Part shown: positions 1 to 8,575 of the stretch, piece after piece
Numbering within the stretch: the stretch's first letter is position 1
Layout: each line of letters opens with the position of its first letter
Assembly: GCA_014359855.1 (NCBI GenBank)
Contig: JACIYQ010000157.1
Location: 1-24,712 of the forward strand
Reading direction: 5' to 3'
Origin: Parvibaculum sp.
GTDB lineage: Bacteria > Pseudomonadota > Alphaproteobacteria > Parvibaculales > Parvibaculaceae
Length of the DNA stretch: 24,712 nucleotides
Notes under the pieces: generated by a model
Database searches by the model: none
Told to the model about the DNA's origin: nothing
What the model saw: the letters and a program-made list of their open reading frames with translations, nothing else
Translations under genes and position numbers: made by a program

Positions 1-2
1 CT

Positions 3-302
3 CGGCAGTGGGGTGAGCGGTTCCCAGTCCGCGAGGCGGCCTTCGCCATGGAGACCCCGCCCGCGCGCGAGGTGCTGGCTGAGAGTCGCACGTTGAAGGG
101 CAGCGGTGCGGCCGGTGTTGCGACTGTGGGCGCGGCCGGAATCGAGGTGGCGCAGAACGTTCTGACCGAGACGCAGTCCGCTGTCCTGCCGCTCGTGCCC
201 TATCTCGACACGCTGCGCGGGGTGTTCATCGCCGTGGCCCTCGCCGGCATCGCAGTCGCGATCTACGCCCGCATTGATGACTGGAAGCGGGGGCAGCGAT
301 GA
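3..302 (+). CDS. C-terminal part of a phage endolysin/holin-like membrane protein (5' end outside window)
   Basis: The reading frame is open from the window edge, so the N-terminus is missing; an internal ATG lies at 48. The visible part has an Ala/Gly/Val-rich stretch, then a hydrophobic segment (from LRGVFIAVALAGIAVAIYA) and a short basic tail (DDWKRGQR). This layout is typical of the membrane-anchoring end of alphaproteobacterial phage lysozymes or holin-like proteins. The stop overlaps the start of the next gene (ATGA at 299-302), and an i-spanin/o-spanin pair follows, which supports a lysis cassette. The catalytic domain is not in the window, so the enzymatic class is inferred from context only. 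Confidence 0.5.
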   Translation, partial: RQWGERFPVREAAFAMETPPAREVLAESRTLKGSGAAGVATVGAAGIEVAQNVLTETQSAVLPLVPYLDTLRGVFIAVALAGIAVAIYARIDDWKRGQR

Positions 303-556
303 TCGCCGCTCTGCTCACCGGGATCGCCGCCAGCCCGTGGGCCCGTGTCGCGCTGCGATACGGCGCGCTCGCCCTCACCGTCCTCCTGTTCCTGCTGTCG
401 ATCCGCCGCGCCGGCGAGCGCGCCGGGCGTTTGGCGGAACGTCTCGAAACCATGGAGAACGCCAATGACGTGCAGCGCCAGATGCTGGATGCCGCGGCTC
501 GCCGCCCTCGCGATCGCGGCGAGCTTGCTGAGCGGATGCGCGACGGGCGTTTCTGA
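299..556 (+). CDS. Putative i-spanin (Rz-like) inner-membrane protein
   Basis: This 85-residue protein has an N-terminal hydrophobic segment (about residues 18-35, including YGALALTVLLFLLSI) followed by a charged, heptad-like stretch rich in Arg/Glu (ERAGRLAERLETMENANDVQ). That is the usual i-spanin plan: an inner-membrane anchor and a periplasmic coiled coil. It overlaps the upstream gene by four bases. A lipoprotein gene is nested out of frame in its 3' part, the classic Rz/Rz1 arrangement. No sequence-specific motif proves the assignment; it rests on topology and gene order. Confidence 0.55.
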   Translation: MIAALLTGIAASPWARVALRYGALALTVLLFLLSIRRAGERAGRLAERLETMENANDVQRQMLDAAARRPRDRGELAERMRDGRF

Positions 557-722
557 GCCGAGCGTCGTCACCGTCTGCCCGCCCGTGGCCGAGTATAGCC
601 GCGAGTTCCAGGCGCGGGCAGCCGACGAGCTCGATCTGCTGCCGAAACATTCGGCCATCGCCGAGATGCTGCGTGACTACGCCGTCATGCGGGATCAGGC
701 GCGTGTGTGTCCTCGCCCCTGA
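489..722 (+). CDS. Putative o-spanin (Rz1-like) lipoprotein, nested out of frame in the i-spanin gene
   Basis: Starting at the ATG at 489, the 77-residue product begins MPRLAALAIAASLLSGCATG, a lipoprotein signal peptide with lipobox LSGC (Cys17 of this start). The mature part is short and ends CPRP. The first third of the gene overlaps the i-spanin gene in another frame, as in phage Rz/Rz1 pairs. The frame is open further upstream, but only the 489 start gives a sensible signal peptide. The gene stops 26 bases before the convergent DUF411 gene, so the prophage sequence ends abruptly here. Confidence 0.6.
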   Translation: MPRLAALAIAASLLSGCATGVSEPSVVTVCPPVAEYSREFQARAADELDLLPKHSAIAEMLRDYAVMRDQARVCPRP

Positions 723-748
723 TCAGGAGCGAAATTGCAGCTTCAAGG

Positions 749-1228
749 TCACGCGGCAGCGTAGCTGGTGAAGACTTCGGTCGATCCGCCGCCCCGAACG
801 AGGAACACGTCATAGGCTTCGCGTTCGCTTTCCGGCCCCATGCTAGGCGATCCGTAGGGCATACCGGGCACTGCGAGGCCCACTGCGTCAGGGCGCTCAT
901 CCAGCAGGCGACGAATCTCGGCGACAGGGACATGGCCCTCGATCATGTAGCCCTCGACGCGGCCCGTATGGCAGGAGACCATCTCCTGCGGAATGCCGTT
1001 GTCCAGCTTGTAGCGCATCAGAAGAGTCCCGGCGCTCGGCTCGGTCGTGACGGTAAAGCCAACGTTCTCGAGGATCTCGATCCAAGCCGAGCAGCAGCTG
1101 CAATTCGGGTCCTTCATCACATGGATCGCCGGTCCGAAGCCCTGCGCGAGGGTCCTCAGCGGCGATGCAGCCAGCAATGCTGCTCCGCCGATCAGGATCG
1201 CGCGCCGAGAAAGAGCATCTGGAGTCAT
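749..1228 (-). CDS. DUF411 family periplasmic metal-binding protein, Tat-type leader
   Basis: The 159-residue product carries an N-terminal twin-arginine-like leader (LSRRAILIGGAALLAAS). The mature domain has the DUF411 hallmarks: a C-x-C-C cluster in DPNCSCCSAW (Cys43, 45, 46), a second Cys-His in VSCHTGRVEGY, GHVPVAEIRRLL, and the terminal PGMPYGSPSMG signature. DUF411 proteins recur in copper/silver clusters and are thought to bind metal in the periplasm; their exact role is unsettled. It is the last gene of the - strand copper operon, 38 bases after the P-type ATPase gene. An AAAGGT ribosome-binding stretch precedes the ATG. A second DUF411 gene lies at 13564-14010. Confidence 0.88.
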   Translation of the reverse strand: MTPDALSRRAILIGGAALLAASPLRTLAQGFGPAIHVMKDPNCSCCSAWIEILENVGFTVTTEPSAGTLLMRYKLDNGIPQEMVSCHTGRVEGYMIEGHVPVAEIRRLLDERPDAVGLAVPGMPYGSPSMGPESEREAYDVFLVRGGGSTEVFTSYAAA

Positions 1229-1266
1229 CTGGTTTACCTTTCCAGATTGGACGTTTTTTTATGCGG

Positions 1267-3600
1267 TCAGAGGTCTATCTGCCGGAGCCGCAGGGCGTTG
1301 GTGATCACCGAAACGGAGGACAGACTCATTGCCGCCGCCGCGATCATCGGCGACAGCAACATCCCGGTGACCGGGTAAAGAAGCCCCGCCGCGACCGGCA
1401 CGCCGAGCGCGTTGTAGGCGAAGGCGAAAAACAGGTTCTGCCTGATGTTACGCAAGGTGGCGCGCGCTAGCTTGCGCGCGCGGACAATGCCCATCAGGTC
1501 GCCGCCCAGCAGGGTGATGCCCGCGCTTTCCATCGCCACATCGGCCCCGGTTCCCATGGCGATGCCGACATCGGCGGCGGCCAGCGCGGGCGCATCGTTC
1601 ACCCCGTCGCCCGCCATCGCGATCTTGTGGCCATCGCGGCGCAACTGGTCGATCAGGTCTTTCTTGCCCTCGGGCAGGATGCCCGCGCGCACCTCGTCGA
1701 TGCCGAGCTTGCCCGCCACTGCCTGCGCCGTGCGCTCGTTGTCACCCGTCGCCATGATGACGCGCAGCCCTTGGGCGTGAAGTTCCTTGATCGCTTCCGC
1801 GGTGCTGTCCTTGATTGGGTCGGCCACCGCCACGATGCCGGCAAGCGCGCCGTCGACCGACACGAACATGGCCGTCTTGCCCTCGACGCGCAGAGCGTCG
1901 GCCTTAGCTTCGGCCGCTGCCGTGTCCAGACCCATCTCCCGCATCATCGCGGCATTGCCGAGCGCCACCTCGCGTTCGCCAACCTTGCCACGTACGCCCT
2001 TGCCGGTGACGGCGTCAAAGTCCTTGGCCTCCTGACGCGGGGCGTCATGCGCCTCGGCGCCCTCGACGATCGCCTCTGCCAGGGGGTGTTCAGAGCCGCG
2101 CTCCAGGGCCGCAGCCAGCGACAGCAGGTCAATCTCAGTGACCTCCCCAAGCGCCACGGTGTCGGTCAGCTTCGGCTTGCCCATGGTCAGGGTGCCGGTC
2201 TTGTCCACGATGAGCGTATCGACACCCGCCATACGCTCCAGCGCCTCGGCGTCCTTGATCAGCACGCCCGCCTGTGCGCCTCGCCCCGCTGCCGTGGTGA
2301 TGGAGATCGGCGTCGCCAACCCCAGAGCGCAGGGGCAGGCAATGATGAGGACTGAAACGGCGGATGCTATGGCGAAGACTAGCGCGGGTTCCGGGCCGAA
2401 GATCATCCAGACGATGAAGGCTATGATGGCGATGACGACCACGGTTGGCACGAAGACCGCCGACACGCGGTCGGCCAGCCCCTGGATCGGCGCGCGGGAC
2501 CGCCGCGCCTTCGACACCATCGAGACGATCTGCGCCAGCACGGTATCGGACCCGACCTTGCCGGCCTCGATCACCAGAGAGCCGTTCTTGTTGATCGTGG
2601 CGCCGGTCACCGCATCCCCCGGACCTTTCTCAACCGGCATCGACTCGCCGGTCAGCATGCTTTCATCCAGCGAGGATCGCCCCTCGATCACCGTCCCGTC
2701 GACAGGGACAGCATCGCCCGGGCGCACGCGAAGCCGATCGCCCTCCATGATGTTTTCCAGCGGAGCGTCGTATTCGGTGCCGTCCGGCAGAATGCGCCGC
2801 GCGGTTTTCGGCGCGAGGTCCAGAAGTGCGCGGATCGCATCCCCGGTGCGTTCGCGCGCGCGCAGTTCGAGAACCTGGCCGACGAAGACCAGCGCCACGA
2901 TCACGACCGCCGCCTCGAAGTAGGTGCCGACGCCGTGGCCCATCCGATACTCTTCGGGAAACACACCCGGCAGGAAGGTGGCGACGATCGAGTAGAGGTA
3001 TGCCGCCGCCACACCGATGCTGATCAGCGTCCACATGTTGGGGCTGCGGTTCACGACCGAATCCCAGCCGCGCCGGAAGAATGGAAGCGCCGCCCAGAGG
3101 ATGATCGGCGTGGCGAGCACGAACTCGAGGTAGCTGGCCATCTGGTGCCCGATCCAGTCGCGTACCGGCAGCGCCACCAGTTCGCCCATGGTCAGGATGA
3201 TGAGCGGTACTGCGGCAGCCGCTGAGATCCACATCCGGCGAGTGAAATCCGTCAGCTCTTCACTTGGCTCGTCCGAAGGCACCATCGGTTCCAGCGCCAT
3301 GCCGCAGATCGGGCATGAACCCGGCGCATCGCGCACGATTTCGGGATGCATCGGGCAAGTGTACTGGACGTTGGCCGGGGCTGCCTTCTTTTGACTGGCC
3401 GCGCGGCCTGAGGCATAGAACCAAGGATCGGCCTTGAACTTCGTGTGGCATTTCTCCGAGCAGAAATGGAAGGTCTTGCCCTGGAACTCGGCGCGACGTC
3501 CGTCCGGCTTGATCGCGACCGTCATCCCGCAAACCGGGTCCGTTGCAGTGTTCGCTCCCGCCGGTATGTCGGGCGCTGCGTGATGATGATCGTGCTCCAT
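1267..3600 (-). CDS. copA: Copper-exporting P1B-type ATPase with N-terminal YHS and metal-binding domains
   Basis: The 777-residue protein pumps Cu(I) out of the cytoplasm using ATP. After a His-rich start (MEHDHHH) comes a YHS domain (about residues 20-65; DPVCGM, FCSEKCHTKF). A heavy-metal-binding zinc-ribbon-like domain follows (about 80-106; CPMHPEI ... CPICGM), then the ATPase core. The core has the transmembrane metal site CPC at residues 422-424, the phosphorylated Asp466 in DKTGT, the SEHPLAEAI His-Pro motif, and TGDN and GDGVNDAPAL hinge motifs. A CxxC HMA domain is absent, replaced by YHS plus the metal-binding domain, as in many cop-cluster ATPases. AAAGG lies upstream of the ATG. 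It sits between the APC permease and DUF411 genes. CPC specifies Cu(I)/Ag(I); silver cannot be excluded. Confidence 0.93.
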   Translation of the reverse strand: MEHDHHHAAPDIPAGANTATDPVCGMTVAIKPDGRRAEFQGKTFHFCSEKCHTKFKADPWFYASGRAASQKKAAPANVQYTCPMHPEIVRDAPGSCPICGMALEPMVPSDEPSEELTDFTRRMWISAAAAVPLIILTMGELVALPVRDWIGHQMASYLEFVLATPIILWAALPFFRRGWDSVVNRSPNMWTLISIGVAAAYLYSIVATFLPGVFPEEYRMGHGVGTYFEAAVVIVALVFVGQVLELRARERTGDAIRALLDLAPKTARRILPDGTEYDAPLENIMEGDRLRVRPGDAVPVDGTVIEGRSSLDESMLTGESMPVEKGPGDAVTGATINKNGSLVIEAGKVGSDTVLAQIVSMVSKARRSRAPIQGLADRVSAVFVPTVVVIAIIAFIVWMIFGPEPALVFAIASAVSVLIIACPCALGLATPISITTAAGRGAQAGVLIKDAEALERMAGVDTLIVDKTGTLTMGKPKLTDTVALGEVTEIDLLSLAAALERGSEHPLAEAIVEGAEAHDAPRQEAKDFDAVTGKGVRGKVGEREVALGNAAMMREMGLDTAAAEAKADALRVEGKTAMFVSVDGALAGIVAVADPIKDSTAEAIKELHAQGLRVIMATGDNERTAQAVAGKLGIDEVRAGILPEGKKDLIDQLRRDGHKIAMAGDGVNDAPALAAADVGIAMGTGADVAMESAGITLLGGDLMGIVRARKLARATLRNIRQNLFFAFAYNALGVPVAAGLLYPVTGMLLSPMIAAAAMSLSSVSVITNALRLRQIDL

Positions 3601-3665
3601 GGTCTGCCAGCCTTTCGGTAATTCGTTTCAGCTTGCGGCGTCCACTCGTTGGAAGCTCAAGCACT

Positions 3666-4973
3666 TTAATGGTGGTCGTGCGCACCTTCGGGGGCAGGAT
3701 TGCGCGCGAGGAAAACACGCTCGAACACGAACACCGCCATCATGCCTACAATGGCAAGTACGACAATCAGCGGATCGGTCTGCCACTTCATTGCCGCAAA
3801 GGCCGCCAGAACCACCGTGTCTAGCGCGATCGCGGTCAGCAACACCCCGCCGCGTGCTCCGATGTCCTTGCGGAGCGTCCGATAGACGCCCCAGTGAATA
3901 ATGATGTCCATTACGAGATAGAAGAATGCGCCGAGCGAGGCGATCCGGCTAAGGTCGAAGAACACTGTCAGGAAGCCGGCGATGACGACGGTGTAGACGA
4001 GCGTGTGGTCCTTGATCGCGCCCGACATGCCAAAGTGGCTGTGCGGGATCATCTTCATGTCCGTCAACATGGCCAACATGCGAGAGACCGCGAAGACGCT
4101 CGCAATCAGGCCAGAAGCAGTCGCCACGACGGCAAGAGCCACCGTCAGGTAAAAGCCGGTTTGCCCGAGCGCCGGCTCGGCCGCCTCGGCCAGGGCATAG
4201 TCCTTGGCCTCCACGATTCTATCGAGCGGCAGGCTCGATCCGACGGCGAACGCGACGAGCAGATAAACGACAACGCAGATCGCAATGGAAAAGACGATGG
4301 CCCGACCCACGTTGCGGTGCGGATTCGTGACCTCCGCTCCGCTGTTGGTGATCGTCGTGAACCCCTTGAAGGCAAGAATCGACAGCGCCACCGAGGCGAT
4401 GAAACCGCCTTCACCCGTGTCCCCACCCGTCGCCTCGAAGGAAATGCCGCTGGCCCAGAGGCCTGCCGCGCCGAACAACGCGATGCCGCCGACCTTGAGC
4501 ACAGCCATGAGGATGGACAACAGCCCGACCGATCGGTTGCCCGAGACGTTGACGAGATAGGCGAAGACGATGAGCCCGACTCCTAGCAAGGGAACCAGGA
4601 AGCTGTCCGGGTCGGCGCCGAAACCGCGCAACACGTAGGTGCCGAACGTCCGGGCGACGAGGCTTTCGTTGATGACCATCGAAAGCGCCATCAGCAGCGC
4701 CGCACCCGCCGCAACTGTCGTCGGCCCGTAGGCTTTCTTCAGGATCATCCCGATGCCGCCTGCCGACGGATAAGCGTTCGACATCTTGATGTAGGTGTAG
4801 GCGCTGAACGCGGTCACGACCGCGCCGACAACGAATGACAGCGGAAAGAGCGGTCCGGCCAGTTGCGCAATCTGTCCCGTAAGCGCGAAGATCCCCGCAC
4901 CGATCATGACGCCGGTGCCCATAGCCACCGCTCCGGAAAGGCTGATGCTCTCTTTCTGGTATTCTTCTGTCAT
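3666..4973 (-). CDS. APC-superfamily amino-acid-type permease with His-rich tail
   Basis: From the ATG at 4973 the protein has 435 residues and about twelve hydrophobic segments. It begins SLSGAVAMGTGVMIGAGIFALTG in the protein, the TM1 glycine-rich signature of the APC superfamily (helix-break motif GAGIF). Other family-like stretches are AFKGFTTITNSGAEVTNP and GLIASVFAVSRML. The C-terminus ends EGAHDHH, which may bind metal. A TTG 42 bases upstream (5015) would add 14 residues, but its purine-rich stretch directly abuts the codon, so the ATG is preferred. The gene lies inside the copper operon, 65 bases before the ATPase gene, which suggests a link to metal stress, perhaps uptake of a ligand amino acid. 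The substrate cannot be read from sequence. Confidence 0.85.
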   Translation of the reverse strand: MTEEYQKESISLSGAVAMGTGVMIGAGIFALTGQIAQLAGPLFPLSFVVGAVVTAFSAYTYIKMSNAYPSAGGIGMILKKAYGPTTVAAGAALLMALSMVINESLVARTFGTYVLRGFGADPDSFLVPLLGVGLIVFAYLVNVSGNRSVGLLSILMAVLKVGGIALFGAAGLWASGISFEATGGDTGEGGFIASVALSILAFKGFTTITNSGAEVTNPHRNVGRAIVFSIAICVVVYLLVAFAVGSSLPLDRIVEAKDYALAEAAEPALGQTGFYLTVALAVVATASGLIASVFAVSRMLAMLTDMKMIPHSHFGMSGAIKDHTLVYTVVIAGFLTVFFDLSRIASLGAFFYLVMDIIIHWGVYRTLRKDIGARGGVLLTAIALDTVVLAAFAAMKWQTDPLIVVLAIVGMMAVFVFERVFLARNPAPEGAHDHH

Positions 4974-5061
4974 CGGCGACCCATACTCTTTGCACAGATT
5001 TCTCTTATCGGACAATCCCTTCGCACGTCGTTGGTCAGGCGAATTTTAGGGTTCCTCTTAG

Positions 5062-5609
5062 TTAGTGAACGTGAACGTCTGTCATAACGCGCGCATTCAC
5101 AAGATCGAGTTCAAGATCGAAGACGTCCCCCGTTTCGAGCTTATTGCGTAGAGGAGACAGCTCATACCAAAGGTGCGAAGTCGTGGATCGAGTACTTCCC
5201 CTGCAGGCACGCTGATCGATTGGAGTTCAGTGGTGTCCGAGGCTCCGATTCGGGCGATGAGTCTTGAGTTTTCGGCGATCCGGGAACTCACCCCCAATAG
5301 CACGACGGTTGTGCCGCTTTCGTTTACCAGTCGGAACCGAACTTCCGTCGAACTTCCTGCAGGACCGCTTGTGGCATAGGCGGTCTCGACCTGGACCTGG
5401 TCCCCCAACGACAGCGTCGGGGCGTCGGCATAGACACTTTCAAGGCCCGCAAGAAGGTTGAGAGAAACGGTAGCGACCAACACTCTGAGGACCTGTCCCA
5501 GCCGCCGCTTGCCGGGTCGCGCACCATCCAGTGTTGGACTAACCTCCGTCGATGGAGACGGAGGGGCGCACTTTAGGCGCCCCTCCTGCTCTGTTCGGGC
5601 CACGGACAT
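5062..5609 (-). pseudogene. PCuAC-like periplasmic copper chaperone, interrupted by a frameshift
   Basis: The first frame runs from the ATG at 5609 to a stop at 5097. It encodes a hydrophobic leader (LVATVSLNLLAGLESVYA) and a beta-rich domain with VPAGEVLDP, reminiscent of PCuAC copper chaperones. Around 5169-5171 (a TTT run on the coding strand) the likely continuation moves to another frame: WYELSPLRNKLETGDVFDLE, ending DVHVH at 5062. Restoring one T would join them. The canonical His/Met copper ligands of PCuAC are not obvious, so the family call is tentative. The start overlaps the pseudoazurin stop (TGATG), suggesting translational coupling. The lesion could be a true mutation or a sequencing error. 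Confidence 0.55.
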
Positions 5610-6052
5610 CAGGAACGCCCGACCTGTCCGAGCAGCAATTCGAGCCGCTGGCGTGCCTTAGGCGGAAGCTTTGCGATGCTCGCGCGCGCTGCCTCCGGCA
5701 CCTCGACCTCGCCTACGACGATGATGCCGACCATGCCGAGCCCGACATGGGGCGTGCATTTCACGCCGTAGATGCCGGGCTTGTCGAAGGTGACCGATAC
5801 CTCCTTGTTGAAGCCGACATTGATCGACTGATCGGCGCCGGTGCCAAACCCGCCGATGGAGACGGCATTGTGGCCTTTGTCGATGGGGACGAAGACGACC
5901 GTATCGCCCGGCGATACCCGGATGAAATCCGGCTCATAGACGAACCGCTCGCTTCCAGACTGATTGCGCATCTCCATGCGCACTTCGTCAGCCGCCGCCG
6001 GAGTACCGAGCAGCAGTATGGTGGCGAAAGCGAATAAACTTCTTGGCAGCAT
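5609..6052 (-). CDS. Pseudoazurin-type cupredoxin
   Basis: The 147-residue secreted blue-copper protein has a signal peptide cleaved near residue 21 (LLLGTPAAA). It shows the full type-1 copper ligand set: His61 in KGHNAV, then Cys99, His102 and Met107 in KCTPHVGLGM. The spacing and the C-terminal helix (PPKARQRLELLL) match pseudoazurins, which shuttle electrons in the periplasm. In this operon it may carry electrons or copper between the oxidase and other partners. AGGAGATT precedes the ATG. It is 14 bases downstream of copB, and its stop overlaps the start of the PCuAC-like gene. Confidence 0.9.
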   Translation of the reverse strand: MLPRSLFAFATILLLGTPAAADEVRMEMRNQSGSERFVYEPDFIRVSPGDTVVFVPIDKGHNAVSIGGFGTGADQSINVGFNKEVSVTFDKPGIYGVKCTPHVGLGMVGIIVVGEVEVPEAARASIAKLPPKARQRLELLLGQVGRS

Positions 6053-6066
6053 ACCAATCTCCTGCT

Positions 6067-6804
6067 TCAGAACCAGAAACGAATGCCAGTGACGAAAGAA
6101 AGGGTGTCGATATCCTCTCCTTCATCCTGCGCAATGTCAGCCGTCTCGCCGATCTTTCGCTCCCAACTTATGCCGATATAGGGCGCGAACTTCCGCTCGA
6201 TTTCATAGCGGAGGCGAAGCCCGAGTTCGACATCGTTGATGCCGGAGCCGATGCCCCTCTCCCGGACGCTTTGGACTGCAAAGTTGACCTCTGTCGTTGG
6301 CTGCAGGATCAGCTTTTGTGTGATCAGGAGGTCGTACTCGGCCTCGAAACGAGCCGAAACCTCGCCTTCGTTGCTGACGAACGCGGAGGCATCGATTTCG
6401 AACCAATAAGGGGCCAGTCCCTGCAGGGCGAAGACGCCGAATCCCCGTTCGGGGCCGGGTTCGATGTCGTAGCGTACACCCGCCTGCGCATCGAAGAAGT
6501 CGGAGATCCGGCGGCTGTAGAGGAGCTGGATCTCTCCCTTCTCCAGTCGTCCATCCGTCGGTTTCTCGCCTTCGGTTTTGAGCCAGGCCTTGTGGTCGTC
6601 GTTCCCGATCCAGCCCTGGGCATCCCAGTTGAGACTGTCGTGCCCATCGTTAGCCCTGTATTCGAATTGCTCGGCCTGAAAGAAGGTGAACAGCTGACCG
6701 GGCTCGGCGGACTGGGCCGGGCCGAACAGGAACACGGCGGGGAGAAAACCGGCAAGGAACGCAAGTTCCTGCCGAGAATTGTATCGTGCAATCATCGATT
6801 TCAT
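6067..6804 (-). CDS. copB: CopB-type outer-membrane copper resistance protein
   Basis: The 245-residue protein begins with a signal peptide (AFLAGFLPAVFLFGPAQS, cleaved near AQSA). The mature part matches the CopB/PcoB family: QAEQFEYRANDGHDSLNWDAQGWIGNDDH, RISDFFDAQAGVRYD and YIGISWERKIGETA lie in the protein, and alternating strands end in an aromatic residue (FVTGIRFWF), as expected for an outer-membrane barrel. CopB is thought to sequester or move copper at the outer membrane together with the CopA oxidase encoded immediately upstream (9-base gap). The Met/His-rich N-terminal region seen in some CopB proteins is lacking, so this is a short form. GAGG lies before the ATG. Confidence 0.9.
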   Translation of the reverse strand: MKSMIARYNSRQELAFLAGFLPAVFLFGPAQSAEPGQLFTFFQAEQFEYRANDGHDSLNWDAQGWIGNDDHKAWLKTEGEKPTDGRLEKGEIQLLYSRRISDFFDAQAGVRYDIEPGPERGFGVFALQGLAPYWFEIDASAFVSNEGEVSARFEAEYDLLITQKLILQPTTEVNFAVQSVRERGIGSGINDVELGLRLRYEIERKFAPYIGISWERKIGETADIAQDEGEDIDTLSFVTGIRFWF

Positions 6805-6813
6805 CGTTCTGCC

Positions 6814-8559
6814 TCACGCGCTTTTCGGCTCGACGATGAAACGCGTCATCATCCCAGCTTCCATGTGATAGAGAAGGTGGCAATGGAACGGCCAGTCGCC
6901 CGGCTCGTTCGCCGTCAACACCGCAGAGACGGTCTTGCCGGGAGGTACCACGACAACGTGCTTGCGCGGCTTCCTGTCGGTCTGGCCGTTCTCCAGTTCG
7001 ACAAACATGCCGTGCAGGTGCATTGGGTGCGCCATCATCGTCGTGTTGACGAACTTCAAGCGCACCCGGTCCCCGTAGGCCACACGGATCGGCTCGTCCT
7101 TCCCGAAGGGACGGCCGTTCAGGTTCCACATGTACCGTTCCATGATGCCTGTCAGCCGCACTTCGATCTCGTGATTCGGTTCACGGCCGTCCGGGTTCGG
7201 GGTCGACGCTTTCAGATCCGCGTAGTCCAGAGCCTTCGCCCCCGGCGGCGTGCTTGCGTCGGCCCAACCGAAGGGGCGGCGTTCTCCTCCCTCCGCCGCG
7301 GCTCCGCCATGACCCATGGCGCCGTGGTCCATGCCAGCCATGGGAGCCCCGCCCATCTTGCTATGGTCCATGCCAGCCATCGCGCCACCGGACATGGCGC
7401 CGCCCGCCATCGAGCCATGATCCATCCCCGTCATCGAACCGTGGTCCATGCCACCGTGTGCCATGCCCATGTCCGCCATGCTGAGGATCGTGCGCGGTCG
7501 CTGTTCGGGGATAGCAGCCTCCATACCCTCACGCGGCGCCAGCGTCGCCCGGGCATAGCCCGAACGATCGATCGGCTCTGCGAAGATCGTGAACGCCTTG
7601 TCATCGCGTGGAAGCACGATGACGTCGTATGTCTCGCCGACGCCAAAGCGGAACTCGTCGACCCGAACCGGCTGGACATTCTGCCCATCGGCCGAGAACA
7701 CGGTCATGGGAAGGCCCGGTATGCGGACGTCGAAGAAGCTCATGGCGGATGCGTTGATGAATCTGAGGCGGACACGCTCACCGGGCTTGAAAAGAGCGGT
7801 CCAGTTGTCTTTCGGTCCACGGCCATTGATCAGGAAGGTGTAGCCGGTGACATCCGCGAGGTCGGTCGGGTCCATCCGCATGTCGCCCCAGTCGAGGCGG
7901 TCCTTCAGAGCGGTATTGAACCCGTCGCGGTTTGCGTCCCGAAAGAAATCGATGAGGGTTCGTTTCCCGTAATTGTAGTACCCGGCATCGGCCTTCAGGT
8001 TGGACAGCACGCGCATCGGGTCTTCTTGGGTATGGTCGGAGAGGACCACGACATAGTCGCGGTTCGCCCGTACCGGTTCGCGTCCGGAGGGCTCGATGAC
8101 GATGGCGCCGTACATGCCCTGCTGCTCCTGCATCGCGGAGTGGCTGTGGTACCAATAGGTACCGGCCTGGCGCAGCTTGAAGCGGTAGGTGTAGGTCTCG
8201 CCGGGCTGGATGGCGACATAGCCGTTGAAGCCGGGTGCGCCGTCCATGACGCCTTCAATGAGGAGGCCGTGCCAGTGGATGGACGTGGGCACATCCAGAC
8301 GATTGGTCGCATAGACCACGACCTCGTCGCCCTCGCGCCACCGCATCGTCGGCGCCGGCACGGAGCCGCCCATCAGTATGGCGTTGCTGCCAATCCCGTC
8401 GACGGCGATGCGACCGGCATCGACGTTCAGCGTGTACTCCTTCGTCGAAGAGGCGAAGCTGCGGCGGCCGGGATAGACCGCGAGGGTGCCGGCCAAGCCC
8501 GCCGCTCCGGCGAGTTTGAGTGCGTCTCGTCGGGAGACGCCGGAGATTGGTTTGTTCAT
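6814..8559 (-). CDS. copA: CopA-type multicopper oxidase, Tat-exported, Met/His-rich
   Basis: From the ATG at 8559, preceded by GGGAGGAG, the protein has 581 residues. A Tat signal (SRRDALKLAGAAGLAG) leads to three cupredoxin domains. Copper motifs are HWHG and HSHS in domain 1, HPMHLHGM, and FHCHLLYHMEAGM (His559, Cys560, His561, His565, Met570) in domain 3. A long Met/His/Gly insert repeats short units such as AGMDHSKMGG and MDHGSM, typical of CopA/PcoA proteins that bind and oxidise Cu(I) in the periplasm. The frame is open 55 codons further upstream, but that extension overlaps the cupredoxin gene and lacks a leader. It is a different protein from the CPC ATPase despite the shared name. 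Confidence 0.93.
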   Translation of the reverse strand: MNKPISGVSRRDALKLAGAAGLAGTLAVYPGRRSFASSTKEYTLNVDAGRIAVDGIGSNAILMGGSVPAPTMRWREGDEVVVYATNRLDVPTSIHWHGLLIEGVMDGAPGFNGYVAIQPGETYTYRFKLRQAGTYWYHSHSAMQEQQGMYGAIVIEPSGREPVRANRDYVVVLSDHTQEDPMRVLSNLKADAGYYNYGKRTLIDFFRDANRDGFNTALKDRLDWGDMRMDPTDLADVTGYTFLINGRGPKDNWTALFKPGERVRLRFINASAMSFFDVRIPGLPMTVFSADGQNVQPVRVDEFRFGVGETYDVIVLPRDDKAFTIFAEPIDRSGYARATLAPREGMEAAIPEQRPRTILSMADMGMAHGGMDHGSMTGMDHGSMAGGAMSGGAMAGMDHSKMGGAPMAGMDHGAMGHGGAAAEGGERRPFGWADASTPPGAKALDYADLKASTPNPDGREPNHEIEVRLTGIMERYMWNLNGRPFGKDEPIRVAYGDRVRLKFVNTTMMAHPMHLHGMFVELENGQTDRKPRKHVVVVPPGKTVSAVLTANEPGDWPFHCHLLYHMEAGMMTRFIVEPKSA

Positions 8560-8575
8560 CGTCTGCTCCTCCCGT

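Noticed and set aside
690..726. Terminator between the spanin and DUF411 genes
   Set aside because: GATCAGG and CCTGATC can pair, but the loop is long and no T-run follows on either strand.
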